A stretch of DNA of 64,000 nucleotides from a bacterium SCSIO 12827 (GCA_024397995.1 CP073746.1:434001-498000), one strand, 5' to 3'; numbered from the stretch's first letter, positions 17,281 through 28,322 are shown. Made by a program: numbers and translations. The notes: generated by a model from the letters alone, not told the origin.

Positions 17281-18690
17281 ATGAGCAGCGACGACTACGA
17301 TTACGACCTGTTCGTCATCGGCTCCGGCCCGGCGGGCCAGCGCGCGGCGGTGCAGGCGGCCAAACTGGGCAAGCGGGTGGCGCTGGCCGAACGACAGACG
17401 GTGGTCGGCGGGGTCTGCCTCAACACCGGCACGATCCCGTCCAAGACGCTGCGCGCCGCGACCATGCATTTCTCCGGCTATAACGAACGCAGCGTCTACG
17501 GTTCGTCCTACAAGGTGAAGCAGGAAGTCACCATGGCCGACCTTCTGGGCCGCGCCGACCATGTGCGCCAGATCGGCATCGACGTGACCCGCCACCAGAT
17601 GCAGCGCAACGGCATCAAGATCATCGAGGCCGAGGCCGCGTTCATTGACCCGCACCGCATCGAACTGCACCCCTGCGCCGGCGGCCCACCGTCCCAGGTC
17701 ACGGCCGAAAGGATCGCCATCGCCGTGGGGACGACGACGACCCGCGACGACAACATCGCCTTCGACGGCAAACACATCTTCACCTCGGACGATATCCTGG
17801 ACCTGCACAACTTGCCGAAAAGCCTGACCGTGATCGGCGCCGGGGTCATCGGCATCGAATACGCGACCATCTTCGCGACGCTGGGCGTGCGGGTCACGGT
17901 GATCGACAAGCGCCTGCGCATCCTGCCCTTCGTGGACGAGGAAATCATCGACACCCTGGTCCACCTGATGCGCCAGGAACGGGTCACCCTGCGCATGGGC
18001 GAGGAAGTCTCCGGCATCGACCTGGTCGACGGTGACCAGGGCCAGAAGGTCCATATCGAACTGAAAAGCGGTAAGCACATCAATTGCGAAACCGTGCTCT
18101 ATTCCATCGGCCGGACCGGGGCGACGGACACCCTCAACCTGGACGCGGCGGGGGTTGCGGCCGACCCGCGCGGGCGCATCACCGTCAACGCCGGCTATCA
18201 GACCGAGGTGCCGCATATCTACGCCGTCGGCGACGTCATCGGGTTCCCAAGTTTGGCGTCGACGTCGATGGAGCAGGGCCGGCTCGCCGCCTGCCATGCC
18301 TTCGGCGTCGAGGCCCGCAGCTTTCCCGACCTCTTGCCCTACGGCATCTACACGATCCCGGAGATTTCCGTGGTCGGGAAGAACGAACAGGAACTGACCG
18401 AGGCCGAAATCCCCTACGAGGTCGGCCGCGCCGCCTACAAGGAAATCGCCCGCGGCCAGATCGTCGGTGATCAGGCGGGCCTGCTGAAGCTGTTGTTCGA
18501 TCCGCAGTCGCGGAAACTTCTGGGGGTTCACATCATCGGCGACGGGGCGTGTGAGATGATCCACATCGGCCAGGCGGTGATGTCGCTCGGCGGCACCATG
18601 GATTACCTGATCGACACGGTGTTCAACTACCCGACCTTCGCCGAATGCTACAAAACGGCGGCCTTCGACGGGATCAATCGGATCGGGTGA
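17281..18690 (+). CDS. sthA: Soluble (Si-specific) NAD(P)+ transhydrogenase
   Basis: 469 residues from the ATG at 17281 (GGGGGAT just upstream); an ATG at 17260 is less likely. SthA is a cytoplasmic FAD flavoprotein that moves hydride between NADPH and NAD+. The FAD GxGxxG motif is at the start (DLFVIGSGPAGQRAA). The signature GGVCLNTGTIPSKTLR carries only Cys46, with Thr in place of the second redox Cys of related disulfide reductases, which separates SthA from lipoamide dehydrogenase. A second NAD(P) motif (VIGAGVIGIEYA) and a dimerisation domain follow. Confidence 0.93.
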   Translation: MSSDDYDYDLFVIGSGPAGQRAAVQAAKLGKRVALAERQTVVGGVCLNTGTIPSKTLRAATMHFSGYNERSVYGSSYKVKQEVTMADLLGRADHVRQIGIDVTRHQMQRNGIKIIEAEAAFIDPHRIELHPCAGGPPSQVTAERIAIAVGTTTTRDDNIAFDGKHIFTSDDILDLHNLPKSLTVIGAGVIGIEYATIFATLGVRVTVIDKRLRILPFVDEEIIDTLVHLMRQERVTLRMGEEVSGIDLVDGDQGQKVHIELKSGKHINCETVLYSIGRTGATDTLNLDAAGVAADPRGRITVNAGYQTEVPHIYAVGDVIGFPSLASTSMEQGRLAACHAFGVEARSFPDLLPYGIYTIPEISVVGKNEQELTEAEIPYEVGRAAYKEIARGQIVGDQAGLLKLLFDPQSRKLLGVHIIGDGACEMIHIGQAVMSLGGTMDYLIDTVFNYPTFAECYKTAAFDGINRIG

Positions 18691-18735
18691 GGGGTGCGGC
18701 GGGAGAATTTCTTCCGTCGCGAGACGGCGACTAGT

Positions 18736-19014
18736 TTACCCGCCCGAGCAAACACATGTGGGTGGGTCGCCATCAGTGCAATGCGCGACCTGTCCCGCTT
18801 TGCAGTTCGTCTGACAGGTTTGTTTTCCATCTCCGGAACTTGCGGAACAATTGCCCGGCTTGGGTGTCGGCGTTGCCGCGTCGCCCCCCTGTGAAGACTG
18901 TGCCACTTGCTTAGCTTGGCCAGAATCCGCCAGGGCAGAATCGTTGGCCAGCACGCCGAACGCTGCAAAACAAAGAAACATAATGATGGATACAACGACA
19001 CGTCGGTTTTTCAT
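18736..19014 (-). CDS. Small secreted six-cysteine protein
   Basis: 92 residues. A signal peptide (about 1-30, ending SALA-D) precedes a Gln/Pro/Lys-rich spacer and a compact C-terminal segment of about 40 residues with six cysteines (GNCSAS, KQTCQTNCKAG, VAHC, PPTCVCSGG). This is consistent with a disulfide-knotted secreted peptide. No family recognised. It converges on sthA. The upstream 230 bp (19015-19244) are AT-rich with no other gene. Confidence 0.6.
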   Translation of the reverse strand: MKNRRVVVSIIMFLCFAAFGVLANDSALADSGQAKQVAQSSQGGDAATPTPKPGNCSASSGDGKQTCQTNCKAGQVAHCTDGDPPTCVCSGG

Positions 19015-19244
19015 GGATGCCCCCAGCCTTACAGATCGCCGAGCCCTTGGCCTGCCGTATGGATCGCAGGTAAATTATATTATTCTAATTTAATATTAAA
19101 TGAAAGTCTGCTGACATGCGGTCGGCTATCGACATTCCCTAGCACATCGGTGTGAGCTGGTTTTGTGGCGAAGCGCAGACACTGCGCAACGGCCCGCTAC
19201 AGATACTAATTCGCAAAAACTACCAGATTGGCTGAGCGGTTGGG

Positions 19245-19451
19245 TCAGACTTCCTTGACCCCGGCGATGACGAAGCCCTGGCTGGCCGGATAGCGGCGTT
19301 CCGCGCGGCGGCGGGCCTCGTTCTCGTTGGTGCCCGAGAACTCGATGAAATGGGTGTCCGCCCATTCGTCCTTGAACACCTTATGGCTGCCGCCGGCTCT
19401 CAGGGCTTCCAGAACGTCGTTGTTGTGGATCTCGAATTCAAAAGTCGGCAT
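19245..19451 (-). CDS. Small hypothetical protein
   Basis: 68 residues, starting MPTFEFEIHNNDVLEALRAG; no signal or membrane segment. The strand-helix pattern HFIEFSGTNENEARRRAERRYP resembles a segment of the small protein at 33390-33611 (FWVKASSSEEARKLI), so both may belong to one loose family. Monocistronic between the Cys-rich protein and the histidine kinase. Function unknown. Confidence 0.6.
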   Translation of the reverse strand: MPTFEFEIHNNDVLEALRAGGSHKVFKDEWADTHFIEFSGTNENEARRRAERRYPASQGFVIAGVKEV

Positions 19452-19651
19452 TCCCGGTTTCTTCCGTCACTTGTGCTCAACTGGTGCGTTCCCAATGGCG
19501 CATCAGCGCCGTGGGCGGCCCAGGTCTGAGAAGGGGCTTTAAAGGCGACTTGCTGTCCAAGGTTCTATGTACGCCACGGGGATCGGCGGGACAGTGACCC
19601 ATGTCACATGGCGTACGTGGGCCCGTCGGCGGCCGGGAAATTCGGGCCGGA

Positions 19652-22600
19652 TTACAGGGCCTCGTCCAAGGCTTTCTTCAGTTCTTGCAGCCTGTCGGAC
19701 AGCGCATCGAGCAACCGGGGCACCTGCGGATGTTTCGGATCGTCCCGCAGTTGCTGATCCAAGGCGGAGACGGCTTCGTACGCGGGGTTCGCGCGGATGT
19801 TCCCGCTGACTCCTTTCAAGGTATGCGCCAGCCGGGTGGCGGCCTCCATCTCTCCGGCGGCCAGGGCATCCCTGATCTCCGTGTCCTTGTCGAGGTAGCT
19901 GTTTCTGAAATCACCCAGCAGTTTTCGCAGGATTGCATCGTTGCCGCGCATCATGGTGCGCGCGGCCTCCATGTCGATCCCGTCGATGACTTCGGGAAGG
20001 GCGTCACGTGGTTTGTCCGGCACCTTGTCGGCGGCGACCGTCTCGGGTTCCTGTCCGCGCCGCTTTTCGGGCGGGGGCATCCAACGGACCAGGGCGCCAA
20101 ACAGCAAATCCGGATCAATTGGCTTGGTGACGTAGTCGTTCATGCCGCTGGCCAGGCATTTGTCACGTTCGGACGCCAAGGCATGCGCCGTCATCGCGAT
20201 GATCGGGATGTCCTGAAACCGGTGGTCCTCGCGAATGGCTACTGTGGCCTCATAGCCATCCATTTCGGGCATCTGAATGTCCATCAGCACGGCGTCGAAG
20301 GGCTGTTTCGCGACCATGTCGACGGCTTCTCTGCCATTCTGGGCGATCGACACCCGCATGCCCGCTCCCTCCAGAAGTTCCCGGGCGACTTGCTGGTTGA
20401 TGTCGTTGTCTTCCACCAGCAGGACACGGGTATCGGTAAGCGTTTCCATGTTCGGCGCCACGACCTTGTGCGTGCTGTCAGAGGGTTCGGCGGACGATGC
20501 GGCGGAACGCAGATGCATGATGGCGTTGAAAAGCTGGGACTGGTTCAGGGGTTTGGACAGGAATGTATCAATTCCGATGTCATCCGCCTGTTGATGAAGA
20601 TCATCCTGGTCAGGCGCGGCGACCAGAATGATTTGCGGGGCATGCGGCCGCCAGTCCTCGGATTGGATGCATCGGATCGTTTCCAGGCCGCTCATTTCCG
20701 GCATAAGGGCATCCATCAACACGACGTCAAAAGGCATTCCGGCATTCTGTGCTTGCCGCAAGGCCTCAAGTGCCTGATGTCCGGACGCGACGGCCGTGCC
20801 TTTCATGGTCAGGGTTTCAATGGCTTCAAGAAACACGGTCCGGGCCGTTTCATTGTCATCGACGACCAGCACACGCAGGCCGCGTAAGTCGACCCGAGGC
20901 TGTTGCGAGGTTGCCGCCACAGCCTTCCCCTGTTCTAGGGTAACGGTAAACCAAAAGGTGCTGCCGACGCCTTCTTCGCTTTCAACGCCGATTTCCCCGT
21001 CCATCAGGTCGACAAGGTTTCGGCATATCGCCAGACCAAGCCCAGTGCCGCCGTATTGGCGCGTCGTTGAGGCATCGGCTTGTGAGAACGGTTTGAAAAT
21101 TTCCGCGACCTGCTGCTTCGTCATGCCGATGCCGGTATCCGATACGGAGAACTTAATCCGCGGCCGGTCGTCCTGCATGGCCACGAGGTCAATGGCGAGG
21201 ACGACTTCACCCTTCTCCGTGAATTTGATCGCATTGGTCGTCAGATTGACGAGAATCTGGCCCAGCCGCAGGGGGTCGCCGACAAGGTCCAGGGGAACAT
21301 CGGGGGCGGTCTTGTAGAGAAGCTCCAGCGGTTTACCGCTGGCTCTTACCGCCATGATCGGTGCGAGTTCGTCCAGGACCGTGTCGAGCCGGAAGGGAAT
21401 GGATTCAATCTCCAGCTTACCGGCCTCGATCTTGGAGAAATCCAGAATGTCGTTGATGAGACCCAGCAGGGATTTGCCCGCTGATTGAACCTTCGTCAGA
21501 TAGTCCCGCTGCCGGCCCGACAGATCGGTTTTCAAGGCCAGCATGGTCAGGCCGATGATCGCGTTCATGGGGGTTCGGATCTCGTGGCTCATGGAGGCCA
21601 GAAACTCGGACTTGTGCCTTTCCGCAGACTCGGCGATTTGGCGCAGAAGCGACTGTTCCTCGGCCATCGTCGCCATCATTTGCGCTTGGTCTTCCAGGGT
21701 CTCTTTCGACGACCGAAGATCGACGATGGTCGATTCCAGTTGGTCAAAGGCCCATCGCCGGCGCTTGTCGGTTTGAATAATGAACCGGACACTGACCGAC
21801 GCTGCGGCCAGCAGCAGGCACAGAAGAACGGCGGCGGCCAGCCAGTGAGTCTGCTTAAATTCGTCGACCAATCCCGGCTGCAGGTAGCCGACAACCCGCC
21901 ACAGGGAGCCGTCCACATCCCGACGACTGCGGATATTCTCAATCTCAAGATCGGACAGATAAATGTCCCGATGCGTTGAAATATGGTCCCGCGCGCCGTC
22001 CGCGGTTATTTCGATCAGGTTGTCGCGCTGTTTGTGCACGAGCGCCAGGAAATGGCCGGGGCTCTGGTGGGAGTTCAGAATTTTCTGCACGGTTTCCGGA
22101 TAAAAGCTCACGAAGAAGACGCCCCGCAGTCCGTTCGGGCCCTGCCATGGCGCCATCACGTCGAAATGGTAGTTGTGTGGCTGAGGGTGGATGACCGACT
22201 GAAACACCGCATGTTCGGCGGTCTCCCGGTGGATCGAAGCGACGTATTCCTGGATGTTCTGTTGGCAGGCCGGGCCGACCAGGCCCTCGAGGTCGTTGAC
22301 CAGGTCTTCGCCCTTCACGTTGGCGATGGTGAAGGTGAAGTAATTGGGAAACCAGCGCGCGAGACTTTCATCAATCTCTGCCCGTAACTTCGGGTTTTCG
22401 ATGTTCTGTGAATAGGCATCCAGCAGGCCGCTTTTCTCGAGAGCGAAGGTCCGAACATGGCGGCGCTGGCCGGCGAGGAAGGCTTCGATCGCAAGTGCGG
22501 CTTCCTTTGTCTCGATCTCGATGATCGAAACATGGCGGTCTTCGAAGGCGCTGATTTCGCGGTGTGTCAGTTGAAGAACCGTGCCGCCGACCAACACGAT

Positions 22601-22693
22601 GGCCGAGACCACCAGCAGAATGGAAGCCTTCGGCCGGCCTGCTGCCGCTGCCGTCGGTCGCTGTGATCCCTGGGGCTCGGTTTTCTGCCGCAT
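19652..22693 (-). CDS. Membrane-bound hybrid sensor histidine kinase with two receivers and HPt domain
   Basis: 1013 residues from the ATG at 22693; a TTG at 22741 adds 16 residues, and the numbering here counts from that TTG. Membrane helices at about 40-58 and 300-322 flank an extracytoplasmic sensor region (60-298) of about 240 residues. A coiled linker leads to HisKA with the phosphoacceptor His386 ([10 protein letters not shown]) and HATPase (N-box [10 protein letters not shown] boxes DTGIGM and GGTGLGL). Receiver 1 has Asp677, receiver 2 Asp821, and the HPt domain His973 (AHTLKG). The enzyme carries a full internal phosphorelay. No response-regulator gene is adjacent, so its signal and target are unknown. 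Confidence 0.93.
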   Translation of the reverse strand: MRQKTEPQGSQRPTAAAAGRPKASILLVVSAIVLVGGTVLQLTHREISAFEDRHVSIIEIETKEAALAIEAFLAGQRRHVRTFALEKSGLLDAYSQNIENPKLRAEIDESLARWFPNYFTFTIANVKGEDLVNDLEGLVGPACQQNIQEYVASIHRETAEHAVFQSVIHPQPHNYHFDVMAPWQGPNGLRGVFFVSFYPETVQKILNSHQSPGHFLALVHKQRDNLIEITADGARDHISTHRDIYLSDLEIENIRSRRDVDGSLWRVVGYLQPGLVDEFKQTHWLAAAVLLCLLLAAASVSVRFIIQTDKRRRWAFDQLESTIVDLRSSKETLEDQAQMMATMAEEQSLLRQIAESAERHKSEFLASMSHEIRTPMNAIIGLTMLALKTDLSGRQRDYLTKVQSAGKSLLGLINDILDFSKIEAGKLEIESIPFRLDTVLDELAPIMAVRASGKPLELLYKTAPDVPLDLVGDPLRLGQILVNLTTNAIKFTEKGEVVLAIDLVAMQDDRPRIKFSVSDTGIGMTKQQVAEIFKPFSQADASTTRQYGGTGLGLAICRNLVDLMDGEIGVESEEGVGSTFWFTVTLEQGKAVAATSQQPRVDLRGLRVLVVDDNETARTVFLEAIETLTMKGTAVASGHQALEALRQAQNAGMPFDVVLMDALMPEMSGLETIRCIQSEDWRPHAPQIILVAAPDQDDLHQQADDIGIDTFLSKPLNQSQLFNAIMHLRSAASSAEPSDSTHKVVAPNMETLTDTRVLLVEDNDINQQVARELLEGAGMRVSIAQNGREAVDMVAKQPFDAVLMDIQMPEMDGYEATVAIREDHRFQDIPIIAMTAHALASERDKCLASGMNDYVTKPIDPDLLFGALVRWMPPPEKRRGQEPETVAADKVPDKPRDALPEVIDGIDMEAARTMMRGNDAILRKLLGDFRNSYLDKDTEIRDALAAGEMEAATRLAHTLKGVSGNIRANPAYEAVSALDQQLRDDPKHPQVPRLLDALSDRLQELKKALDEAL

Positions 22694-22809
22694 CGGTGTT
22701 CCATCGCCCGCATTGTGACGGAGCACATGAAAATCCGCCAATCCGCAATCATTCCTGTTTTACGGGCTGGAAGCAAATGGCGCGATGCAGGGCGCCCGGT
22801 CGGCGCGGC

Positions 22810-24447
22810 TCACATATTCGGGTAATTCGGCCCTTCGCCGCCTTGGGGCGTGACCCAGTTGATGTTCTGGGTCGGGTCCTTGATGTCGCAGGTTTTGCAG
22901 TGGATGCAGTTCTGGCCGTTGATCTGGAACTGCGTCTTGCCGTCGACCTCGATATACTCATAGACCCCGGCCGGGCAGAACCGGGCCTCGGGCCCGGCGT
23001 ATTCCGCCCAGTTGACCGCCATGGGCACGGCGTCGTCCTTCAAGGTCAGGTGGCAGGGCTGTTCTTCCTCGTGGAAGGTGCCGGCCAATTGGACCGACGA
23101 CAGCTTGTCGAAGGTCAGCTTGCCATCGGGCTTGGGATAGTCGATGGCCTTGCAGTCCTTGGCCTTCTTCAGCGCCGAATGGTCGGCCCGGTTCTTCAGC
23201 GTCCAGGGCGCATGACCGAAGAACAGGAAGGTGTCAATGGCGCCCAGAATCAGGCCGGCCCACATGCCCCAGTGGAAATTGGGCCGCATGTTGCGCGCCT
23301 TATACAGTTCCTTCCACACCCAGCTGTCCTTGACCGCCTGGGTATAGGCGGGCAGGCCGTCGGCCGGATTGGCGCCGGCTTTCAGGGCGTCGACTACGGC
23401 CTCGGCGGCCAGCATGCCGGTCTTCATGGCCGTGTGGCTGCCCTTGATCTTGGGCGTGTTGAGGAAGCCCGCCGTGCAGCCGATCAGACAGCCGCCGGGG
23501 AAGCTCAGCCCCGGTACGGACTGATAGCCGCCTTCGTTGAGCGCGCGGGCACCGTAAGAAATGCGCCGTCCGCCTTCCAGGATCGGCGCGATCGACGGAT
23601 GGGTCTTGTAGCGCTGCAATTCGTCATAGGGCGAGAGATAGGGGTTCTGGTAATCGAGCCCGACCACGAAGCCCAAGGCCACTTGATTGTTTTCCAGGTG
23701 ATAGAGGAACGAGCCGCCATAGGTCTTGGAATCCAAGGGCCAGCCGATGGTGTGCAGGATTTCGCCGGGCCTGTGGTTCTCGGGTTTGACCTCCCACAAT
23801 TCCTTCAGGCCGATGCCGTAGGTCTGCGGGTCGGCGGGGGTGCCTTCGGGGCCCTTGGACCGCAGATCGAATTTCTGTTCCAGGGTCTTGGTCAGATGGC
23901 CGCGGCAGCCCTCGGCGAACAGGGTGTATTTGGCGTGCAGTTCCATGCCCGGCTGATGGTTGGGGCCGGGGGTGCCGTCGCGCATCAGGCCCATGTCGCC
24001 CGTGGCGATGCCCTTCACCGTGCCGTCATCGTGGTACAGCACCTCGGCGGCGGCGAAGCCGGGATAGACCTCGGCGCCCAGGGCCTCGGCCTGTTCGCCC
24101 AGCCAGCGGCAGACCAGGCCCAGCGAGACGATGTAGTTGCCGTGGTTCTTCATCTGCGGCGGGGTCGGCAGGCGCAGCGCCCCGGCCGGGCCGAGCAGCA
24201 GGAACTTGTCCTTGCCGGCGGGCGTGTTCAGCGGCGCGCCCTTTTCTTTCCAGTCAGGGATCAGCTCGTCCAGTGCCCGCGGCTCCAGCACCGCGCCGGA
24301 CAGGATATGGGCACCCACTTCCGAGCCTTTTTCGACGACGCAGACGGAAACTTCCGGGTCCAGCTGACAGATGCGGATGGCGGCGGACAGGCCCGACGGC
24401 CCCGCGCCCACGATCACCACATCGAATTCCATGGATTCCCGTTCCAT
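22810..24447 (-). CDS. etfD: Electron transfer flavoprotein-ubiquinone oxidoreductase
   Basis: 545 residues from the ATG at 24447 (GAGG upstream; another ATG 9 bases earlier is possible). ETF-QO passes electrons from reduced ETF to ubiquinone at the inner membrane, linking acyl-CoA dehydrogenases to respiration. An FAD motif [13 protein letters not shown] lies near the N-terminus. The C-terminal 4Fe-4S domain has cysteines in FCPAGVYEY and CIHCKTCDI followed by DPTQNINW, all typical. It probably serves acyl-CoA dehydrogenases such as Mcd encoded about 22 kb away. Divergent from the UDG gene. Confidence 0.95.
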   Translation of the reverse strand: MERESMEFDVVIVGAGPSGLSAAIRICQLDPEVSVCVVEKGSEVGAHILSGAVLEPRALDELIPDWKEKGAPLNTPAGKDKFLLLGPAGALRLPTPPQMKNHGNYIVSLGLVCRWLGEQAEALGAEVYPGFAAAEVLYHDDGTVKGIATGDMGLMRDGTPGPNHQPGMELHAKYTLFAEGCRGHLTKTLEQKFDLRSKGPEGTPADPQTYGIGLKELWEVKPENHRPGEILHTIGWPLDSKTYGGSFLYHLENNQVALGFVVGLDYQNPYLSPYDELQRYKTHPSIAPILEGGRRISYGARALNEGGYQSVPGLSFPGGCLIGCTAGFLNTPKIKGSHTAMKTGMLAAEAVVDALKAGANPADGLPAYTQAVKDSWVWKELYKARNMRPNFHWGMWAGLILGAIDTFLFFGHAPWTLKNRADHSALKKAKDCKAIDYPKPDGKLTFDKLSSVQLAGTFHEEEQPCHLTLKDDAVPMAVNWAEYAGPEARFCPAGVYEYIEVDGKTQFQINGQNCIHCKTCDIKDPTQNINWVTPQGGEGPNYPNM

Positions 24448-24596
24448 TATCGTCATCCTCGCGTCTTATTGATTTGATGTTGCCCGCAATGTGCGTCTGC
24501 GAACGCTGGTTATGGCATTCCTTGGGCGTCCGCTGCAACTCGCCTTGTGGATTCAAAGGGGATAACGCGCTTGCAAGCTTGTGGTAGGCTTTGATC

Positions 24597-25493
24597 ATGA
24601 TTCAGACCGCAACCGATCCCGTGGCCTTGAAGGCGCTGTTGCAGTGGTATTTGGAGGCCGGTGTCGACGAAGCCATCGCCGACGCGCCCCAGGACCGCTT
24701 CGCCGAACATGCCCAGATGCTGGCCGTCAAGGCGTCCCAACCGCCGGCGGCCCGCCCGGGGTTGAGCGACGGGCCGATGCCGCCGTCGCCGGCGCGAGGC
24801 GCTGCGCCTCAGGGGCGCGGGCCGCTCACGAAACCGGCGGCCCCGGCCCAGGTTTCCGACCAGGCGGCGGTCAAGGACGCGGTCGCCCAGGCGGCCAAGG
24901 CCGAGACGTTGGACGAATTGCGTGCCGCGCTCGAAGGCTTCGACGGCTGCGCGCTCAAGACCACGGCCTCCAACCTGTGCTTCTTTGACGGCAATCCCAA
25001 GGCCCGGGTTCTGCTGGTCGGCGAGGCCCCGGGGGCCGAGGAAGACCGCCAAGGCCTGCCTTTCGTGGGGCCTTCGGGCAAGTTGCTTGATGCGATGCTG
25101 GCCTCCATCGGTCTGGACCGGAACGGCGACGGCGACGGCGCGGTCCTGATTTCCAACACCGTGTTCTGGCGCCCGCCCGGCAATCGTACGCCGACGCCGT
25201 CGGAAGCGGCGATCTGCCTGCCCTTCGTCGAACGGCTGATCGAAATCGTCAGCCCCCGAGTGGTGGTCTGCGTCGGCGGCCCCTCGGCCAAGACCCTGTT
25301 GGCCCAGACCCAGGGTATTACCCGTCTGCGCGGCAAATGGTTCGACTATGCCACGCCCAGGATGGCGGGCCCCATTCCGGCGATGGCGCTGTACCATCCG
25401 GCCTATCTGTTGCGCTCCCCGGCCATGAAGCGCGACGCTTGGCGCGATCTGTTGATGCTGAAACAAAAGATCGCGGACCTCGGCGACGGTTGA
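24597..25493 (+). CDS. Uracil-DNA glycosylase, family 4-like
   Basis: 298 residues from the ATG at 24597 (GGTAGG about 9 bases upstream; a TTG 6 bases earlier is possible). The catalytic domain has the family motifs [20 protein letters not shown] (from about 142) and [10 protein letters not shown] variable N-terminal extension of about 110 residues (Ala/Pro-rich at 45-85) precedes it. The enzyme excises uracil from DNA to start base excision repair. Only two of the four expected iron-sulfur cysteines are seen (Cys118, Cys207): the first position of the CxxC is Phe and the third ligand position reads WRPPGNR. Confidence 0.88.
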   Translation: MIQTATDPVALKALLQWYLEAGVDEAIADAPQDRFAEHAQMLAVKASQPPAARPGLSDGPMPPSPARGAAPQGRGPLTKPAAPAQVSDQAAVKDAVAQAAKAETLDELRAALEGFDGCALKTTASNLCFFDGNPKARVLLVGEAPGAEEDRQGLPFVGPSGKLLDAMLASIGLDRNGDGDGAVLISNTVFWRPPGNRTPTPSEAAICLPFVERLIEIVSPRVVVCVGGPSAKTLLAQTQGITRLRGKWFDYATPRMAGPIPAMALYHPAYLLRSPAMKRDAWRDLLMLKQKIADLGDG

Positions 25494-25767
25494 GCCGGAC
25501 GGCGCGAAATCCCCGGCGTTAACCATAATTTCAAGATGTGTGGTCATGCTTTCGTCGCCCTACAAAATGTGGGACAATGCCGATTGTCACGGGGCGGCGC
25601 CAAGGCCTTAACTTGGATGTCGGCAGGGATTCGGCGCGGGCGACGAGGCCGCGTTTGATGCCGCCGGATGGTTGAGGTGCCGGGGACAGGACGCTATAAC
25701 GTCGCGGCTCATAGGGGAGTAACGCGAAACCGTCATCCATAGGCGGGCCGATCAAGTTAGGGGCTTC

Positions 25768-27669
25768 ATGGCCGGGGTCAAATCTGTGGGCGTGTCCGTT
25801 CTGGCCGCTCTCACCATCCAATTCATGGTCTGTTCATCGCCTGCCGCCGCCGGGAGCTTGGCTTCCGTCGCCAATGGCGAAGCGGCAGTCATGGCGCCTG
25901 TTCCGGCAACGCCCCAGGCGGCGGTTCCCCGGGTCCTTTCGGATGCCGACACGCAGCTTTATCGGCGCATCTTCGAAGTTCAGGAAGACGGCGACTGGAA
26001 AGAAGCCGACCGCCTGATCGCCAAGCTGTCGGACAGGCTGCTGATGGGCCATGTCCTGGCCCAGCGCTATCTGCATCCGCGCAAGTACCGCTCCAATTAC
26101 AAGGAACTGAAGGCCTGGATGGGGGAATACGCCGACCACCCCCAGGCCGGGCGCATCTATCAGCTGTCGCTGCGCCGCCGGCCGAAAAACTGGCGCCTGC
26201 CGGACAAGCCCGATGTTTTGCCGCGCCAGCCCACGTTCCTTGAGGAAGAGGCCGTGGCCGCTGCCGAGGCCGAACAGTCCGAACAGGACGACGAGGAAAA
26301 GGCGGCCAAGGTCCTGCCGACCAAGCGGCTGAGCCGCGCCGACGCGCGCCGTTCGCGGGCCCTGAAATACCGGATCACCAAGGCCCTGCGCCGTGGCCAT
26401 ACCTTGATCGCGAAGCGTCTGATCCAGTCGCCGGACGCCCGGCATCTGTTTTCCACCGCCGAGATGGACCAGGCCAAGGTGCAGTTGGGGACGCGCTATT
26501 TCTTCGACCGGCGCACGGACTGGGCCGCCCAATGGCTGGATGGCGCCTTGAAACGGTCGGGCAAGTATCTGCCCGACGGCCATTGGACCTTGGGTTTGAT
26601 CGCTTGGCGGGCCGGCAACTACGACAAGGCCACGACCCATTTCCGTGCCGCCGCCGACATCGGCTTCGACGACGAATGGATGGACGGGGCCGCCAACTTC
26701 TGGGCCGCGCGGGGGCTTCTGGTCACCCGCAAGCCTGAACATGTCACGCATTATCTTAACGGCGCCGCCCGCCATGCGCGCACGTTCTACGGCCTGCTTG
26801 CCGCCCGCATCCTGGGTCAAGAGGTCGCCTACGAATGGTCGTCGCCGCCTGTCGTCGCCGAAGCCGTCGGGCGCATCGTCGACGCCCCGCGCGGCCGCCG
26901 GGCCATGGCCCTGGTGCAGGCCGGGCAGGACCTTGGGGCGGAGCGCGAATTGCGCAACCTGGCCCGCATCTCCGACAAGAACCAAGCGCTTGCCATCCTG
27001 GCGCTGGCCGACGCCGGCGGCATGGCCGGATTGGCCGTGCGCCTGTCCGATCGCCTGTTCCCGGACGGCGGCGGGTTCGACGGCGCCGCCTATCCGGTGC
27101 CCGCGTGGCTGCCGTCGGGCGGTTTCACGGTCGACCGGGCGCTGGTCTATGCGGTTATCCGCCAGGAAAGCAAATTCAACCCCAAGGCCAAAAGCTGGGC
27201 CGGGGCGCGTGGCCTGATGCAATTGATGCCGCGCACGGCCAGTTTCGTGGCACAGGATTCATCCCTGCACCGCCACCGCCTGCCCAAGCTTTATGACCCG
27301 GACCTCAACCTGAAGCTTGGTCAGAAGTACATCGGCATGCTGCTTGCCGAACCGCATATCCAGGGCGATCTGCTGCTGCTGGCGGCGGCCTGGAACGGCG
27401 GACCCGGCAACCTGAACAAATGGCGGCGGCGCATCGAATACACGAACGATCCGCTGCTGTTCATCGAAACCATCCCGGCCTTCGAAACCCGCCACTTCGT
27501 GGAACGGGTGTTGGCCAACCTGTGGATCTACCGCGATCGCCTGGGCCAGGACAAACCGTCCCTCGACGCCCTTGCCGCCGGCCAGTGGCCGGTCTACAAA
27601 GCCTTAGGCCACGGCAAGGTGGAGGTCGCGATTTTCGATGAGCCAACAGACGGAATTTCTGCCCGTTAA
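25768..27669 (+). CDS. Soluble lytic murein transglycosylase
   Basis: 633 residues with a signal peptide (about 1-28). The N-terminal part up to about residue 440 is a long helical superstructure, as in Slt70. The C-terminal catalytic domain has YAVIRQESKFNP with catalytic Glu467, then GARGLMQLMP and AAWNGGPGN. It cleaves peptidoglycan glycan strands in the periplasm, leaving 1,6-anhydro-muramic ends. Its last 32 bases overlap the start of moaB, suggesting a shared transcript. An apparent promoter-bearing stretch of 274 bp lies upstream. Confidence 0.93.
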   Translation: MAGVKSVGVSVLAALTIQFMVCSSPAAAGSLASVANGEAAVMAPVPATPQAAVPRVLSDADTQLYRRIFEVQEDGDWKEADRLIAKLSDRLLMGHVLAQRYLHPRKYRSNYKELKAWMGEYADHPQAGRIYQLSLRRRPKNWRLPDKPDVLPRQPTFLEEEAVAAAEAEQSEQDDEEKAAKVLPTKRLSRADARRSRALKYRITKALRRGHTLIAKRLIQSPDARHLFSTAEMDQAKVQLGTRYFFDRRTDWAAQWLDGALKRSGKYLPDGHWTLGLIAWRAGNYDKATTHFRAAADIGFDDEWMDGAANFWAARGLLVTRKPEHVTHYLNGAARHARTFYGLLAARILGQEVAYEWSSPPVVAEAVGRIVDAPRGRRAMALVQAGQDLGAERELRNLARISDKNQALAILALADAGGMAGLAVRLSDRLFPDGGGFDGAAYPVPAWLPSGGFTVDRALVYAVIRQESKFNPKAKSWAGARGLMQLMPRTASFVAQDSSLHRHRLPKLYDPDLNLKLGQKYIGMLLAEPHIQGDLLLLAAAWNGGPGNLNKWRRRIEYTNDPLLFIETIPAFETRHFVERVLANLWIYRDRLGQDKPSLDALAAGQWPVYKALGHGKVEVAIFDEPTDGISAR

Positions 27670-28165
27670 CATTGCGGTCCTGACCGTGTCGGACACGCGC
27701 ACCCTGGCCGACGACCGGTCGGGCGACACCCTGGTCGAACGGCTGACCGCCTCTGGGCACAAGCTTGCCGACCGTGCCATCGTCAAGGACGATGCCGCCG
27801 TGATCGCCGACCGGTTCCGAAAATGGATCAACGATCCCGCCGTCGACTGCATCATCTCGACCGGCGGCACCGGGGTCACGGGCCGCGACGTCACGCCCGA
27901 GGCTCTTGAGGCCGTCGCGGAAAAGATCATCCCCGGTTTCGGCGAGATGTTCCGCTGGATCAGCTATCAGAAGATCAAGTCGTCGACCATTCAGTCGCGC
28001 GCCTGCGCGGGGGTCGCGAACGGCACCTATATCTTCGTGCTGCCGGGTTCGACCGGGGCCTGCAAGGACGGCTGGGACGAAATCCTGGTCCATCAACTGG
28101 ACATCCGCCACAAGCCCTGCAATTTCGTCGAACTTATGCCGCGCCTGAAGGAACATCAGGCCTAG
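27638..28165 (+). CDS. moaB: Molybdenum cofactor biosynthesis protein B
   Basis: 175 residues of the MoaB/Mog fold. MoaB-type proteins adenylylate molybdopterin or act beside MogA in molybdenum cofactor synthesis. Seen are NIAVLTVSDTR at the N-terminus, the pterin-binding IISTGGTGVTGRDVTPEA, and the downstream FVLPGSTGACKDGWDEIL. It overlaps the transglycosylase gene by 32 bases in a different frame; no other moa gene is in the window. Confidence 0.93.
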   Translation: MSQQTEFLPVNIAVLTVSDTRTLADDRSGDTLVERLTASGHKLADRAIVKDDAAVIADRFRKWINDPAVDCIISTGGTGVTGRDVTPEALEAVAEKIIPGFGEMFRWISYQKIKSSTIQSRACAGVANGTYIFVLPGSTGACKDGWDEILVHQLDIRHKPCNFVELMPRLKEHQA

Positions 28166-28322
28166 GCGCGATGCCGAAAACGCGGGCCCGGCCAGCAAAA
28201 AATCCATATTGACGAAAGGCCCGGTCGGGCGCCAAATCCGTGGCGGAAAAGCGGCCGCGCGCCCGGTGCCGGGACGGCAGGGCCAACACGGGCCGCAACG
28301 TACCCATCGGAGAACTCAAGAG

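Noticed and set aside
17281-18690. Lipoamide dehydrogenase
   Set aside because: The second redox Cys is Thr (CLNTGT), which is the SthA pattern.
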